Shown here: in pieces, positions 1-8,567 of the stretch
Layout of the letters: every line of letters starts with the position of its first letter
How positions within the stretch are numbered: the first letter of the stretch is position 1
Assembly: GCF_001974875.1 (NCBI RefSeq)
Contig: NZ_MTQD01000011.1
Location: 1-64,000 of the forward strand
DNA: 64,000 nucleotides
DNA from: Pseudoalteromonas sp. EB27
Lineage (GTDB): Bacteria; Pseudomonadota; Gammaproteobacteria; Enterobacterales; Alteromonadaceae
Reading direction: 5' to 3'
Notes under the pieces: model-generated
Seen by the model: the letters and a program-made list of their open reading frames with translations, nothing else
Told to the model about the DNA's origin: nothing
Databases searched by the model: none
Translations under genes and position numbers: made by a program

Positions 1-193
1 CGGATAAAGTACCGTCTCTTCATTGGCTGTACTATAGTTTAGCGAAATTGGGAGGGTGGTATGACAGTAAAAGAAATGGTCGAGTTGGCGTAAAAGCACT
101 CTGGAAGGGGTGGTTGAAATTAGCAGAAATGGTCGAATCTGCCGAATTGTTAATATCAATTCAGCAGACAGAAAAGTTGTGATCAAGAGACAG
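1..193 (+). mobile_element. Right end of an IS50-group (IS4 family) insertion sequence, cut by the window edge
   Basis: The outer 18 bases at 176-193, read inward from 193, are CTGTCTCTTGATCACAAC. This closely resembles the inside end of IS50/Tn5 (CTGTCTCTTGATCAGATCT). It sits directly on the 3' end of a transposase reading frame whose stop lies inside the terminal repeat. IS50-type elements normally make 9-bp target duplications, so 194-202 (ggttgtagg) would be one copy; the other copy lies outside the window. Family assignment is from memory of the Tn5 ends and the transposase tail. Confidence 0.72.
3..182 (+). CDS. IS4 family (Tn5/IS50-like) transposase, C-terminal fragment
   Basis: An open frame enters from the left edge and stops with TGA at 180-182. 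It encodes about 59 residues, including the stretches HWLYYSLAKLGGWYDSKRNG and ALWKGWLKLAEMVE. This is the typical C-terminal tail of Tn5-like transposases (AYYALARLGGWKDSKRTG...LWEGW), a region linked to dimerisation and end contact. The catalytic DDE core would lie upstream, outside the window, so I cannot tell whether the gene is intact. The stop codon overlaps the terminal inverted repeat, as is common in compact IS elements. Confidence 0.75.
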   Translation, partial: DKVPSLHWLYYSLAKLGGWYDSKRNGRVGVKALWKGWLKLAEMVESAELLISIQQTEKL

Positions 194-367
194 GGTTGTA
201 GGTAAGGGGCGTGAGCAGGACGCGGAAGCTTTGCTCGGTTTTTACTTATTCTTAAATGGATGTAAGCCAGTAGAATAACGCAGGAGCAGTTATCGAGCCC
301 ACTAGGTTACAAACCTCACGCCGCGATTAAATCGCCCCTAGATTGAATAAATTTCAATCCACAAAAA

Positions 368-547
368 TCAACACGCCCTAGGTTTATTCCTACTCAAAGC
401 ACTTACTACTAGCCCAATTCCCATCCCAAGCGCTGGCCATACTACCCAGATATAACTAGGCGAAGTTAGTAAATTTATAACGCTTAGCAAAGTTAAAATA
501 AGTAAATATGCTTTAACTTTTTTGCCTATTGTAATTGTATTGCTCAT
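368..547 (-). CDS. Small two-transmembrane-helix (2TM domain) protein, 59 aa
   Basis: The complement strand encodes a 59-residue protein starting with ATG at 547, preceded by a good GGAG ribosome binding site 7 bases upstream. It has two hydrophobic segments (about residues 13-27 and 33-51) around SPSYIWVVWPALGMGIGL. That string matches the core of the Pfam '2TM domain' family, whose members carry a loop of the form GPGYxWFxWP followed by WGIGL. The family occurs alone or fused to sensor proteins and has no defined enzymatic role. It ends with a short basic tail. The gene lies 174 bp from the IS end and appears intact. Confidence 0.7.
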   Translation of the reverse strand: MSNTITIGKKVKAYLLILTLLSVINLLTSPSYIWVVWPALGMGIGLVVSALSRNKPRAC

Positions 548-610
548 TTATATTCTCCAAGTAATGTATGTCGCTATTATTGTTTTAATAAGCAACGTAC
601 ACACCTGCCA

Positions 611-634
611 AATGTCACTAAGTGATCTGACATT
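611..634. repeat. Inverted repeat upstream of the EAL gene
   Basis: AATGTCA and TGACATT face each other across 10 bases, inside the 218-bp gap between the divergent 2TM and EAL genes. It could be an operator, but I do not recognise a regulator. There is no T-run, so it is not a terminator. Confidence 0.3.
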
Positions 635-765
635 AGTCATTATTTTTCATTTAATTACATAGTTATTTATTACGTATAAAAACATAAAAAACAATACTTT
701 AATCTATTTGTGTTAGAATCTAATCTCAACTAACCTAAACAAATATGCATAAGAGGATGAGCTAA

Positions 766-1542
766 ATGAGCGAAAAATCAAAAGATTGCGAAAAAGTGAC
801 GTGTAGTAACTGTGCTGACGCTAACGATCTCGAATTTGATTTTTCTATGGCTTTTCAACCGATTATAAACTGTAAAACTAATCTCATTTACGGCTATGAA
901 GCGCTGGTTAGAGGTTTAAATGGCGAGTCTGCCTATTCAATTATTTCAAAAGTGAATGAAGACAACCGCTATGCATTTGATCAGCTTTGCCGTATTAAGG
1001 CCATTCAACTAGCTTCAAAGCTAGGCATAACATCAATGCTAAGTATTAATTTTTTACCTAATGCTATTTATAAACCAGAGCGATGTATACGCACCACACT
1101 AGAAGCTGCAAAAAAGTATAACTTTCCAATTCAAAATATTATGTTTGAATTTACTGAAGTAGAAAAAATAGAAGACACCGCACACATTAAACGCGTTATT
1201 GATTACTACCAGTCTCTCGGATTTAAAACGGCTACCGATGACTTTGGTGCAGGTTATTCTGGTTTAAATCTACTGGCTGACTTTCAAACAGATATTATCA
1301 AGCTTGATATGGCGCTAATACGCGATATAAGCAACGATAAAAAGCGCCAATTAATAGTAACTCATTGCTTAAATATGTTTCGCGACTTAAACATTACCGC
1401 ACTGGCTGAAGGAATTGAAACAGTAGAAGAATATACATGGCTAAAGAACGCAGGTGTTGAGCTTATGCAAGGGTATTTATTTGCCAAACCAATCTTTGAA
1501 AACTTGCCCGAAGTAAATTTTGAGGACATAGGTGCTGATTAA
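766..1542 (+). CDS. Stand-alone EAL domain protein (probable cyclic di-GMP phosphodiesterase)
   Basis: The protein has 258 residues and is almost entirely one EAL domain, which hydrolyses c-di-GMP to pGpG in the cytoplasm. The signature residues are present: E45 in YEALVRG, N95 in INFLPN, E128 in FEFTE, DDFGAGYS at 158-165, K179 in IIKLD, E215 in LAEGIE and the QGYLFAKP loop at 235-242. An active enzyme is therefore expected. The first 30 residues carry three cysteines (C8, C13, C16) ahead of FDFSMAFQPI, an arrangement seen in other stand-alone EAL proteins that could bind metal or sense redox. There is no transmembrane segment. The ribosome binding site AGAGGATG precedes the ATG. It is apparently monocistronic. 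Confidence 0.9.
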   Translation: MSEKSKDCEKVTCSNCADANDLEFDFSMAFQPIINCKTNLIYGYEALVRGLNGESAYSIISKVNEDNRYAFDQLCRIKAIQLASKLGITSMLSINFLPNAIYKPERCIRTTLEAAKKYNFPIQNIMFEFTEVEKIEDTAHIKRVIDYYQSLGFKTATDDFGAGYSGLNLLADFQTDIIKLDMALIRDISNDKKRQLIVTHCLNMFRDLNITALAEGIETVEEYTWLKNAGVELMQGYLFAKPIFENLPEVNFEDIGAD

Positions 1543-1591
1543 TGCCCAACACCTATTATTTATATCTTATTGAATCTAAGTAATGCTAAAA

Positions 1592-3091
1592 CTACATATT
1601 ACCCAGCTCTATCATCATAGCTGTATACATACGCAAATTAAGCTCTAGTTGCTCAAGTGTCATAAATTCATGCTCTGAGTGACCTGTGTAGCGCTTACCT
1701 GGCATTGAAGGACCAAACGATACCGCGTTATCAAAAAGCTTTGCGTTAGTGCCACCACCAATCGATACAAAGTCAGCTTTTTCGTCACCCGTAAAATGCT
1801 TGAAAATATCAAGTAGCTTTTGCGCATGTGGCGCGCCATCAAGTAGCATAGGTGTGCCAATAATTGTTTCTATGTTAGCAAGCGTTACATTGTTAGCAGC
1901 CTGCCAATTCGCGAGTGCATCATCAATTTGCTTTTGCAGTACAGCTTCGTCTTTACCCATAGGGCGACGTGCATTTACAGCAAGTGTTAGCGCATTACCA
2001 TCGCGCTCAATAACTGTTGGTGCAACCGTCATCGGGCCCATAAAGTCGTGCTTATAGGCTATTTCGCCAAATTGTTTACCGTGAATGTCTAACCCAATTA
2101 ACTGGTTTACAAAGTCGATTAGCTCGCCGTCGCTATTATTTTCAAGCTCCACGCCTTTAAATAATTCAGCCAAATACGCAATGGCATTTATACCTGACTC
2201 TGGCTCTGATGAATGTGCCGACATACCTTTAACACTTATTGCTAAGCCATTGCTTTTTTCACTAAAGTTAAATTCAACTTTATCTAATCTTTTAGCTTTT
2301 GCCTTTAATGTATCAATAAGTACCGCGTCTGCATTGTGCAGAACTAAGCTTGCGTCTTCTGGAATTTGGCTTCTAAACGCACCACCAGTAACATCACTTA
2401 CATACACACCCGATTGTGGCGATGTTGCATTAAAGGTAGGCGCAATTAAACTCCAGCCTTTCTCAGCAACCACTACAGGGTATGATGCATCAATCGTAAC
2501 TGCATATTTTGGCTGCTCGTACTTTTTCATAAACTCTGTAAGCGGACCCCAATCAGACTCCTCAGCAAGATAAATCATTAGCTCAATACGATTATTAAGC
2601 GTTATGCCTTTATCTTTAATTGCTTTCATGGCGTAAAGCGCTGTCGCTATTGCGCCTTTGTCGTCCTCAGTACCACGGCCAACTAATTTACCTGGCTCAG
2701 ACGTATCAATAATAAAAGGACTTTGTTTCCATTTGCTGGCATTAGCCGGTTGCACGTCGCCGTGCGTTACTACCGTTACTTTTTCGCTTTGCTCGCCCAT
2801 ACCTATTAATACGGTGTAACCTAAATCTTGATAGTCAAAACCAAGCTCTGCGGCTTTCATTTTTAACAGTGCTTTAAAGCCAATAAAATCGGGATTTTGA
2901 GGAGCTGTAATGTCGCTTTTATTAACCGTCGGAAAAGCCACTAAGTTAGTTAGTGTGTGTATTTGAGCATTTTGGTAGGTATTTACTGCGTAATCGGCAA
3001 CGCTATCAATATTTTTATTTAACTGCGCATGAGCACCAAACGCAAATAAAGCAATACTGGCTAAAGCTAACTTTTTCAAAACAATTCCCAT
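1592..3091 (-). CDS. Secreted M20 family metallopeptidase (dipeptidase)
   Basis: This 499-residue protein has an N-terminal signal peptide (LKKLALASIALFAFGAHA), so it probably acts in the periplasm. The M20 di-zinc signature is complete: H110-x-D112 in THGDVQPA, the bridging aspartate in GRGTEDDKG (142-146), the catalytic base and ligand glutamates in AEESDW (176-181), and a late histidine in TGHSEHEF. The lid-domain motif HSSEPESG is also present. The GRGTEDDKG form and overall length fit the PepV/Sapep dipeptidase branch rather than amino acid deacylases, so the likely role is trimming peptides during peptide uptake. It converges with the EAL gene across about 50 bp. Confidence 0.85.
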   Translation of the reverse strand: MGIVLKKLALASIALFAFGAHAQLNKNIDSVADYAVNTYQNAQIHTLTNLVAFPTVNKSDITAPQNPDFIGFKALLKMKAAELGFDYQDLGYTVLIGMGEQSEKVTVVTHGDVQPANASKWKQSPFIIDTSEPGKLVGRGTEDDKGAIATALYAMKAIKDKGITLNNRIELMIYLAEESDWGPLTEFMKKYEQPKYAVTIDASYPVVVAEKGWSLIAPTFNATSPQSGVYVSDVTGGAFRSQIPEDASLVLHNADAVLIDTLKAKAKRLDKVEFNFSEKSNGLAISVKGMSAHSSEPESGINAIAYLAELFKGVELENNSDGELIDFVNQLIGLDIHGKQFGEIAYKHDFMGPMTVAPTVIERDGNALTLAVNARRPMGKDEAVLQKQIDDALANWQAANNVTLANIETIIGTPMLLDGAPHAQKLLDIFKHFTGDEKADFVSIGGGTNAKLFDNAVSFGPSMPGKRYTGHSEHEFMTLEQLELNLRMYTAMMIELGNM

Positions 3092-3215
3092 TTAATTAAT
3101 AACTAAGAGCGGTAATTATAACGCTATGAAGCGCTTACTTATAGCTCTTTACGCTAAACACACAGGTAACTTAAGCTGAATATTTATATAGCAGCTTTTA
3201 TAGGGTGGTTGTATA

Positions 3216-3407
3216 ATGCGCGACTTAAAATTAACAGGGCATTTAATTGTGAACCGTCGTAAAAAAATCGTCACTAAATTTCAAAAGAAAGATAAACGCA
3301 CTAACGCTAAACTACACAAAAGCAACAAACCTGGTTATGTGTCAAAAGCTGAGCGCGAAAAACTAGCTGAGCAAGAAAATAATGAGCCACAGGTAATCCA
3401 AGAGTAA
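3216..3407 (+). CDS. Small basic DUF2986-like protein
   Basis: A 63-residue lysine-rich protein of unknown function. From residue 12 it reads VNRRKKIVTKFQKKDKR, then NAKLHKSNKPGYVSKAEREK. I recall this pattern (NRRKKI...NAKL...NKPxYxSKAxRxKL) from DUF2986, a short family of marine gammaproteobacteria. Family members usually start at the M-N-R motif, so the in-frame GTG at 3249 is an alternative start giving 52 residues. The ATG at 3216 has a GGTGG ribosome binding site and is kept here. The tail is acidic (EQENNEPQVIQE). There is no membrane segment or Cys/His cluster. It is convergent with the SLAC1/TDT gene, only 2 bp apart. Confidence 0.65.
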   Translation: MRDLKLTGHLIVNRRKKIVTKFQKKDKRTNAKLHKSNKPGYVSKAEREKLAEQENNEPQVIQE

Positions 3408-3409
3408 CT

Positions 3410-4372
3410 TTACGTTACCTGTTGCTTTGATAATTTAAAGTGGCAAAAGTACCGACCACTTACATAACATACCACTGCCGTGGCAACTATAAGTTCAAAC
3501 GTAGCTAAGTAATTAACTGTATCTACATATGGCATTGCGAGGTTTATACTTTGCATCCAGTCTTTCATTTTAAATAATGCAGTTGCCCCAATAACCATTG
3601 GAAATGTAAAAGCAGCGTAGCTCGGCGTAAAAGGTCTGCGTAATAACTTTATAAATAACACATAAACAATCAGTGTTTTTATTATCGCTAATATAAATAA
3701 TGCGCCCACTATAACAAGTGATGGATTAGCTACAATATGAAAATACCCCGCTAATGTTAAACTGGCAGGCGCCGCTAAAATGGCAAGTGTAGGCTGTATT
3801 TCGTAGTCACTTTTTAAGGCTAATAAAAAACGATAAAACATAATTGGCAGCATTATGGCGTACGTTGATATACCAATAACTAACGCACTATAAGCTAACC
3901 ATGCTAATGTCGGATTACCCGAAAAAGTAACATCTGCAATAATTATCCCCACTGGTGGCACAAACCAGCTAGGTGCCATATCTTCAAAATCAAACTTTTT
4001 TGCCCGCTGGTATAAAAAGCTCACCAAAAATGTGAGATGCAGCACAAAAGCTAAAACCCACATAATATCACCAGCTAATGGGTTGAATTGCCCAACTGAG
4101 TTTGAAATAACAAGATTAGCCATTGCAAATGTAGGGATCACACTTCCTGCAACTGGGTGTGCTAAATCGGCTTTTAATAAATGAGGGTGTAGTAAAAACT
4201 TAGCAGCCAAAAGTAAAACTAATACGCCAGCTAGTACCGCTCCCAAAAATTGCCCTTGGGAGTTTAAATTAAAAACGTTTTCCCATGTCCATCCCATACT
4301 AGCAATACCTAAAGCTAAACCGGCCATGGCTGTTGGCGCACCCATCACTTTATTTTTAAATTGCTTAAACAC
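3410..4372 (-). CDS. SLAC1/TDT family anion channel or transporter
   Basis: A 320-residue inner-membrane protein with about ten hydrophobic helices and almost no soluble parts. The order of motifs (N-terminal APTAMAGLALGIASMGWTWE, a middle SGNPTLAWLAY, and SYAAFTFPMVIGATALFK) is typical of the tellurite-resistance/dicarboxylate transporter (TehA, SLAC1) family, PF03595. Members conduct small anions or C4-dicarboxylates; the substrate cannot be read from the sequence. The ATG is followed by a basic stretch (KQFKNK), as expected for the cytoplasmic N-terminus. A heptamer repeat tract lies about 145 bp upstream of the start and might influence expression. Confidence 0.82.
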   Translation of the reverse strand: MFKQFKNKVMGAPTAMAGLALGIASMGWTWENVFNLNSQGQFLGAVLAGVLVLLLAAKFLLHPHLLKADLAHPVAGSVIPTFAMANLVISNSVGQFNPLAGDIMWVLAFVLHLTFLVSFLYQRAKKFDFEDMAPSWFVPPVGIIIADVTFSGNPTLAWLAYSALVIGISTYAIMLPIMFYRFLLALKSDYEIQPTLAILAAPASLTLAGYFHIVANPSLVIVGALFILAIIKTLIVYVLFIKLLRRPFTPSYAAFTFPMVIGATALFKMKDWMQSINLAMPYVDTVNYLATFELIVATAVVCYVSGRYFCHFKLSKQQVT

Positions 4373-4515
4373 TGTATTTCCTAATCATTGGGTGATGAAC
4401 AAGTTACTGCTTTTTACAGCATTGCCTTATAGTAACGCTGTAAAATTAGTATAAGCGTGCTTAATAGAACGCTTTTTGCGTACAAACATTTCATAAAATA
4501 AGTTTACGGCTTACG

Positions 4516-4576
4516 TATTAGTTATTAGTTATTAGTTATTAGTTATTAGTTATTAGTTATTAGTTATTAGTTATTA
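4516..4576. repeat. Heptanucleotide tandem repeat, about 8.5 copies of TTATTAG
   Basis: Seven perfect TTATTAG units run from 4522 to 4570, flanked by partial units on both sides (61 bp in all). The tract lies between the TonB receptor gene and the SLAC1/TDT gene, outside any reading frame. Perfect short tandem repeats of this kind are prone to copy-number change by replication slippage. Confidence 0.9.
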
Positions 4577-4585
4577 AAGCGCAAA

Positions 4586-4612
4586 AAAAGCCATAACGTG
4601 GTTATGGCTTTT
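4586..4612 (-). terminator. Rho-independent terminator of the copper-type TonB receptor gene
   Basis: The perfect stem GCCATAAC/GTTATGGC (4590-4597 and 4601-4608) is flanked by A and T runs on both sides, so it could act on either strand. It lies 31 bp past the receptor stop codon. Confidence 0.8.
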
Positions 4613-4642
4613 GCTTTATTTTAAATTTGAATATGACGTTAA

Positions 4643-6778
4643 TTAAAACGCGTAACTAACACTTACATTAAATGAACGCCCCTGCCCTGCAAGTTGTTCA
4701 AACCCGCTGCTACTACCTTGCTTAAGTGCCGCAATACTTACACCACCGAGTGGGAGTTGGTAATACTCATCAAACACATTACTCACTTCTGCGCTTAGCG
4801 TTAATGCATCCCATGTGGCTTTAGAGCTTAAATTAACCAAGCTGTAGCTGTCTGTTTGGTTTTCAAAACGATTATTATCTACACGGCTTTTAGTATCTAC
4901 CCACTGCCAAGATAATGCATTTTCAAATCGACCTAGTTGCTGGCTAATACCTAGCTGGGTTTGCAGTGGTTTAATTTGATAAAGCGGCTGGTTAGTATCG
5001 TCGCGCTTGCCTCTAGTGTTAGTAACATTGGCGCGTAACTGCCAGTTACCTAAATCCTTAGATTCATAAATGTTGGCTGTTAAATCTATTTTTGCACCAT
5101 ACAAAATGGCATCTACATTAGTGAACTGAAAAATGTTACGCGCCGTGTTGTCCAAGTCATAACTATTGAAGCTTCTTACAATATCAGCATCAATATAGTC
5201 GCTCACATCGGTATACCACACATTGGTACTTAATCGCCAACGGTCATCTTTAGCCGATTTAATATAAGTAGCACTTATTGTATGCGCAGTTTCAACGTCT
5301 AAATCAGGGTTACCAATATAGCCATTACCATCGCCATACCAACCAATCATGGTGGTTGCCATGGTGCTTACACCCCAACTGTATCGCTCGTATAAATTAG
5401 GCGCGCGGTTTTTACGGGCAAGACCAAATTGCAGCTCATCATAATTTGTTATTTGGTAGTTAATTAATAAGTTAGCATCAACTATGGTGTCGGTTTTATC
5501 TCTGTCTCCAGCATTAAATGTCTTAGCTGCAACAGCATTATTTATAGAAGTATCCATAACCATACCGCCCATGCTCATCATACTCATACCATCGTTGTAT
5601 GATTGAACCTCTCCAACGTGGGTATTAATACTTTCAATACGTATACCTGCGTTTAACCATAACTTTGTATTTACTTGGCTCTCAAATTCTGCAAATGCCG
5701 CTATCCGCTCTCGTTTACCGTTATTTATATTTATGTAATCGTTGGGGCCCATCATGGTTGAGCCTTCAATACCTGGCCACCAATCATCAATGCTGTAATT
5801 GTAATATTCTTGACCGATTAAAATGCTGCTGTTTTTATCAAGCGCGATACGCCATTTTAGCTGCGTACTTATATCTTGTGCATCAGTTTTCATTGGCATC
5901 ATGCCTGTTTTTTCTTCACTGAAAAAACCCATTTCGTGCTTTACGCTATGCCAGTTAACTTGCCCTTCAAGCTCGCTGTTTTCAAAGAAGCGCTTGTATT
6001 GAGCTATTGCACCGTAACTGGTGTTATCGGTCATATCCATATACTGATTTGCAAATCCCTGATACGGGATTTTTTGATGGGTTAGCTTTATAACTAATTG
6101 CTGTTTATCATCGCGTATAGCTGCGGTTAAACTGTGATTTTGTGCTCGGTACAATGTATCAAGTACTACGTCGCCGTTACCGTCTTCATAGCTATCTGCG
6201 TCACTAAACGAACCTTGATAATTAAGGCTAAACGTATCACTTGCTAAACGTGCACCCACGCCAAGTTTACGTCCGTTATCAACGCTACTGTACTTTGCTG
6301 ACACATAACCTGAGTGCCAACCTAATTCATTGCTATCGCTATACTGTGGTGAAATAGAATTAACGCTTATTACACCGGCAATATTATCTCCGCCCGCGCT
6401 TACTGGTGACACGCCTGCAACCACATTGTAAGACGTAATTTGATTAGCCGAGATATACGAAAGTGGGGGGTTCATATGATTAGCGCATGCAGCGGTTACA
6501 TCTGCACCATCAATTAACACTTTAACTCTGTCGCCCATTAAACCATTTAAAATAGGTAGATTAGATACGCCGCCCGCTGCTGAAAAGTCGACACCTAAAT
6601 CACTTAATAACGATTCTGACGAACCAAGTGCTAAATGCTTATTTTGAGCATGTCCGTGTACTTCAATTACTTCTAAAGGCGTATCGTCGGCAAATGCAAA
6701 AGGAGATAGCACACCGCTAATAAAAAGTGCGACAGGGGAAAGTAAGTAAGTTTTTTGAGTTTTGCTTTTATAAACCAT
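4643..6778 (-). CDS. TonB-dependent outer membrane receptor, copper type (OprC/NosA-like)
   Basis: A 711-residue outer membrane receptor with a signal peptide, a plug domain and a 22-stranded barrel ending in VSYAF, a C-terminal aromatic barrel signal. In the plug, VLIDGADVTAACANHMNPPL places C98 and M102 in a C-x3-M-x-PP arrangement. This is the same spacing as the copper-binding C-x3-M-x-PP site of Pseudomonas OprC. Methionine clusters (GMMPMK, GMSMMSMGGMVMD, TMMGPND) occur in extracellular-loop-like regions, which fits Cu(I) binding. The likely role is high-affinity copper import through TonB. There is no TonB-box match that I trust. It is the only gene between two terminators. The 130-bp upstream region holds an imperfect palindrome around 6792-6819 that could be an operator. 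Confidence 0.8.
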   Translation of the reverse strand: MVYKSKTQKTYLLSPVALFISGVLSPFAFADDTPLEVIEVHGHAQNKHLALGSSESLLSDLGVDFSAAGGVSNLPILNGLMGDRVKVLIDGADVTAACANHMNPPLSYISANQITSYNVVAGVSPVSAGGDNIAGVISVNSISPQYSDSNELGWHSGYVSAKYSSVDNGRKLGVGARLASDTFSLNYQGSFSDADSYEDGNGDVVLDTLYRAQNHSLTAAIRDDKQQLVIKLTHQKIPYQGFANQYMDMTDNTSYGAIAQYKRFFENSELEGQVNWHSVKHEMGFFSEEKTGMMPMKTDAQDISTQLKWRIALDKNSSILIGQEYYNYSIDDWWPGIEGSTMMGPNDYININNGKRERIAAFAEFESQVNTKLWLNAGIRIESINTHVGEVQSYNDGMSMMSMGGMVMDTSINNAVAAKTFNAGDRDKTDTIVDANLLINYQITNYDELQFGLARKNRAPNLYERYSWGVSTMATTMIGWYGDGNGYIGNPDLDVETAHTISATYIKSAKDDRWRLSTNVWYTDVSDYIDADIVRSFNSYDLDNTARNIFQFTNVDAILYGAKIDLTANIYESKDLGNWQLRANVTNTRGKRDDTNQPLYQIKPLQTQLGISQQLGRFENALSWQWVDTKSRVDNNRFENQTDSYSLVNLSSKATWDALTLSAEVSNVFDEYYQLPLGGVSIAALKQGSSSGFEQLAGQGRSFNVSVSYAF

Positions 6779-6839
6779 TGTTAATTTATGCCACTGTAAT
6801 AATTGGCGTAATTATAGTGTGAACTGCAAAAGCAAAAGC

Positions 6840-6854
6840 GCGACATATTGTCGC
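6840..6854 (-). terminator. Terminator of the chemoreceptor gene
   Basis: The stem GCGACA/TGTCGC with a 3-base loop is followed on the minus strand by GCGCTTTTGCTTTT. It lies 57 bp beyond the chemoreceptor stop codon. Confidence 0.65.
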
Positions 6855-6910
6855 ACTTTATCAATTTAGAACGTTGTTAGGTGTGTTTTATCTAAAGGTC
6901 ATACAATAAA

Positions 6911-8209
6911 TTAAGCATTTAACTTAGCGACTGTTTGAGAAACTATATCAGCTCCGCGCTCAATCTCTTTAATAACCTCAGATACATTAGCAATAAGCTC
7001 TCGCCCTTGCTCTGAAGAGTCTGAAACTGACGTTATTTGCTTTGATATATCGTTGGTTAACTCTTGGTTATTTTTAACAACCGTTGCTATTTCATTAGTT
7101 GAACTACTCGTACTAGCTGCCAGCTGCCTTACTTCATCAGCTACTACGGCAAAACCTCGGCCATAGTCACCAGCACGCGCTGCTTCTATTGCGGCATTAA
7201 GAGCCAGTAAATTAGTTTGATCGGCAATGCTGCTAATTGTAGAAACAATGGAACCTATTACAGCGGATTGTTCATTAAGGTTTTTAATTAAATCTACCGA
7301 TTTAAGTACTTGGCTTACAATCGCGTCGGAGTTTGAGACAGAGCTTTGTAATATTTCAGAGCCTTTTTTAGCAGTTTGCGCAGTAGATACCGCCGATTCA
7401 TATGCTATTGCAGCAGCTTCAGTTACAGCACTATTATTTTTAATACGGGCAGTGATATTCGACGCAAACTTAATTATTTTAATTACATTACCTTTGCTAT
7501 CTAAAATTGGGTTATAAGTTGCTTCTAACCAAATTTCTGAACCATCGGCGGCAATACGTTTAAACTTTCCTGACTTAAATTGCCCCTGTGCCAACTCATT
7601 CCAAAAGTGTGGGTTTTTCTCATAAAATACTTCAGTACAAAACATTTTATGATGCTTACCTACAATATCTTTTAAGCTGTAACCTACTGTTGCTAAAAAG
7701 TTTTGGTTCGCCTTTAAAATATTACCTTCAGGGGTAAACTCTATGGTGGCTAATGCTTTATCGAGTGCGTTTGCAATAGCTTCTTGCGCTTTTCTTTGTA
7801 TGTAACTATTTGTAATATCAGAGGCTATTTTAATAACTTTGGTAACGACGCCGCGCTCTTCTACCGGGAAGTAAGTTGCTTCAAGCCAAAGTTTATCGCC
7901 ATTCGCTTTATATCTTAGAAACGCTCCTGCTTTAGAGTCACCAGCCTTTAATTCTTGCCAAAACTTACTGTATTCGTGTGAGCTGGCATACTCACTTTCG
8001 CAAAACATACGATGATGCTTACCTATTATTTTCTCTTTACTGTAACCAATGGTTTTTAAAAACAATTGGTTTGCGTCTAATATTATTCCTTCAGGTGTAA
8101 ATTCTATATAAGCTACATGCTTATTAATTGCAGATAATACAGACTGCTTTTGAATTAATTGAAGCTCCATTTCTTCAATTTTTGCGTTTCTTTTAGAAAT
8201 ACCAAACAT
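6911..8209 (-). CDS. Soluble two-PAS methyl-accepting chemotaxis protein (BdlA-like)
   Basis: A 432-residue cytoplasmic receptor with no transmembrane segment. Two tandem PAS domains (about 35-132 and 154-254) are close copies, each containing IEFTPEG near the start, GKHHxMFC in the middle and WLEATYxP later. They are followed by a methyl-accepting signalling domain whose hairpin tip ([26 protein letters not shown], 338-363) contacts CheA/CheW. This PAS-PAS-MCP layout and length match BdlA, which links energy or redox cues to biofilm dispersal. The C-terminal methylation helix is short, and no CheR-docking pentapeptide is present. PAS cofactor (haem or flavin) cannot be assigned. Confidence 0.88.
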   Translation of the reverse strand: MFGISKRNAKIEEMELQLIQKQSVLSAINKHVAYIEFTPEGIILDANQLFLKTIGYSKEKIIGKHHRMFCESEYASSHEYSKFWQELKAGDSKAGAFLRYKANGDKLWLEATYFPVEERGVVTKVIKIASDITNSYIQRKAQEAIANALDKALATIEFTPEGNILKANQNFLATVGYSLKDIVGKHHKMFCTEVFYEKNPHFWNELAQGQFKSGKFKRIAADGSEIWLEATYNPILDSKGNVIKIIKFASNITARIKNNSAVTEAAAIAYESAVSTAQTAKKGSEILQSSVSNSDAIVSQVLKSVDLIKNLNEQSAVIGSIVSTISSIADQTNLLALNAAIEAARAGDYGRGFAVVADEVRQLAASTSSSTNEIATVVKNNQELTNDISKQITSVSDSSEQGRELIANVSEVIKEIERGADIVSQTVAKLNA

Positions 8210-8567
8210 ATAAAAACCTTAAGGAGTAAATTAGTACAAACATTAGCAAATCAATGTGATATCAATATGTAACTATACTGTAAATATAAGCTTTAAATAG
8301 CCTTTCTGCTAATATTTAATACCTTATAGGCACCTGCTTTATAAATAGTTTTTTTATTTTATAAATATTAAGTAGTGTTTTCTTCTAATTAACATTTTAA
8401 AAACCTAACAAAACCACTAATTTATGCATGACTCTGTACTTTTTTTAACTTAAAATAACGCTCTCACAGACTACCCTCTCACACCAAAATTTAAGCATAC
8501 ATATAATATTTTCTATTCAGAATTTATTGTGCAGTTTTATTTTTAAATTAAACCTAAGGGATCATCT
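8210..8567. other. 358-bp AT-rich intergenic region between divergent genes
   Basis: This region separates the divergent chemoreceptor and MFS genes and must hold both promoters. The MFS gene has AAGGGATC just ahead of its ATG. I see no convincing operator, RNA gene or small coding sequence here. Confidence 0.5.

Noticed and set aside
194-367. Second mobile-element remnant next to the IS end
   Set aside because: Imperfect GGGGCG/CGCCCC arms at about 206 and 333 do not form a convincing terminal repeat.
2085-2573. Plus-strand frame opposite the M20 dipeptidase
   Set aside because: It is antisense to a clearly coding M20 gene, has no domain and no ribosome binding site.
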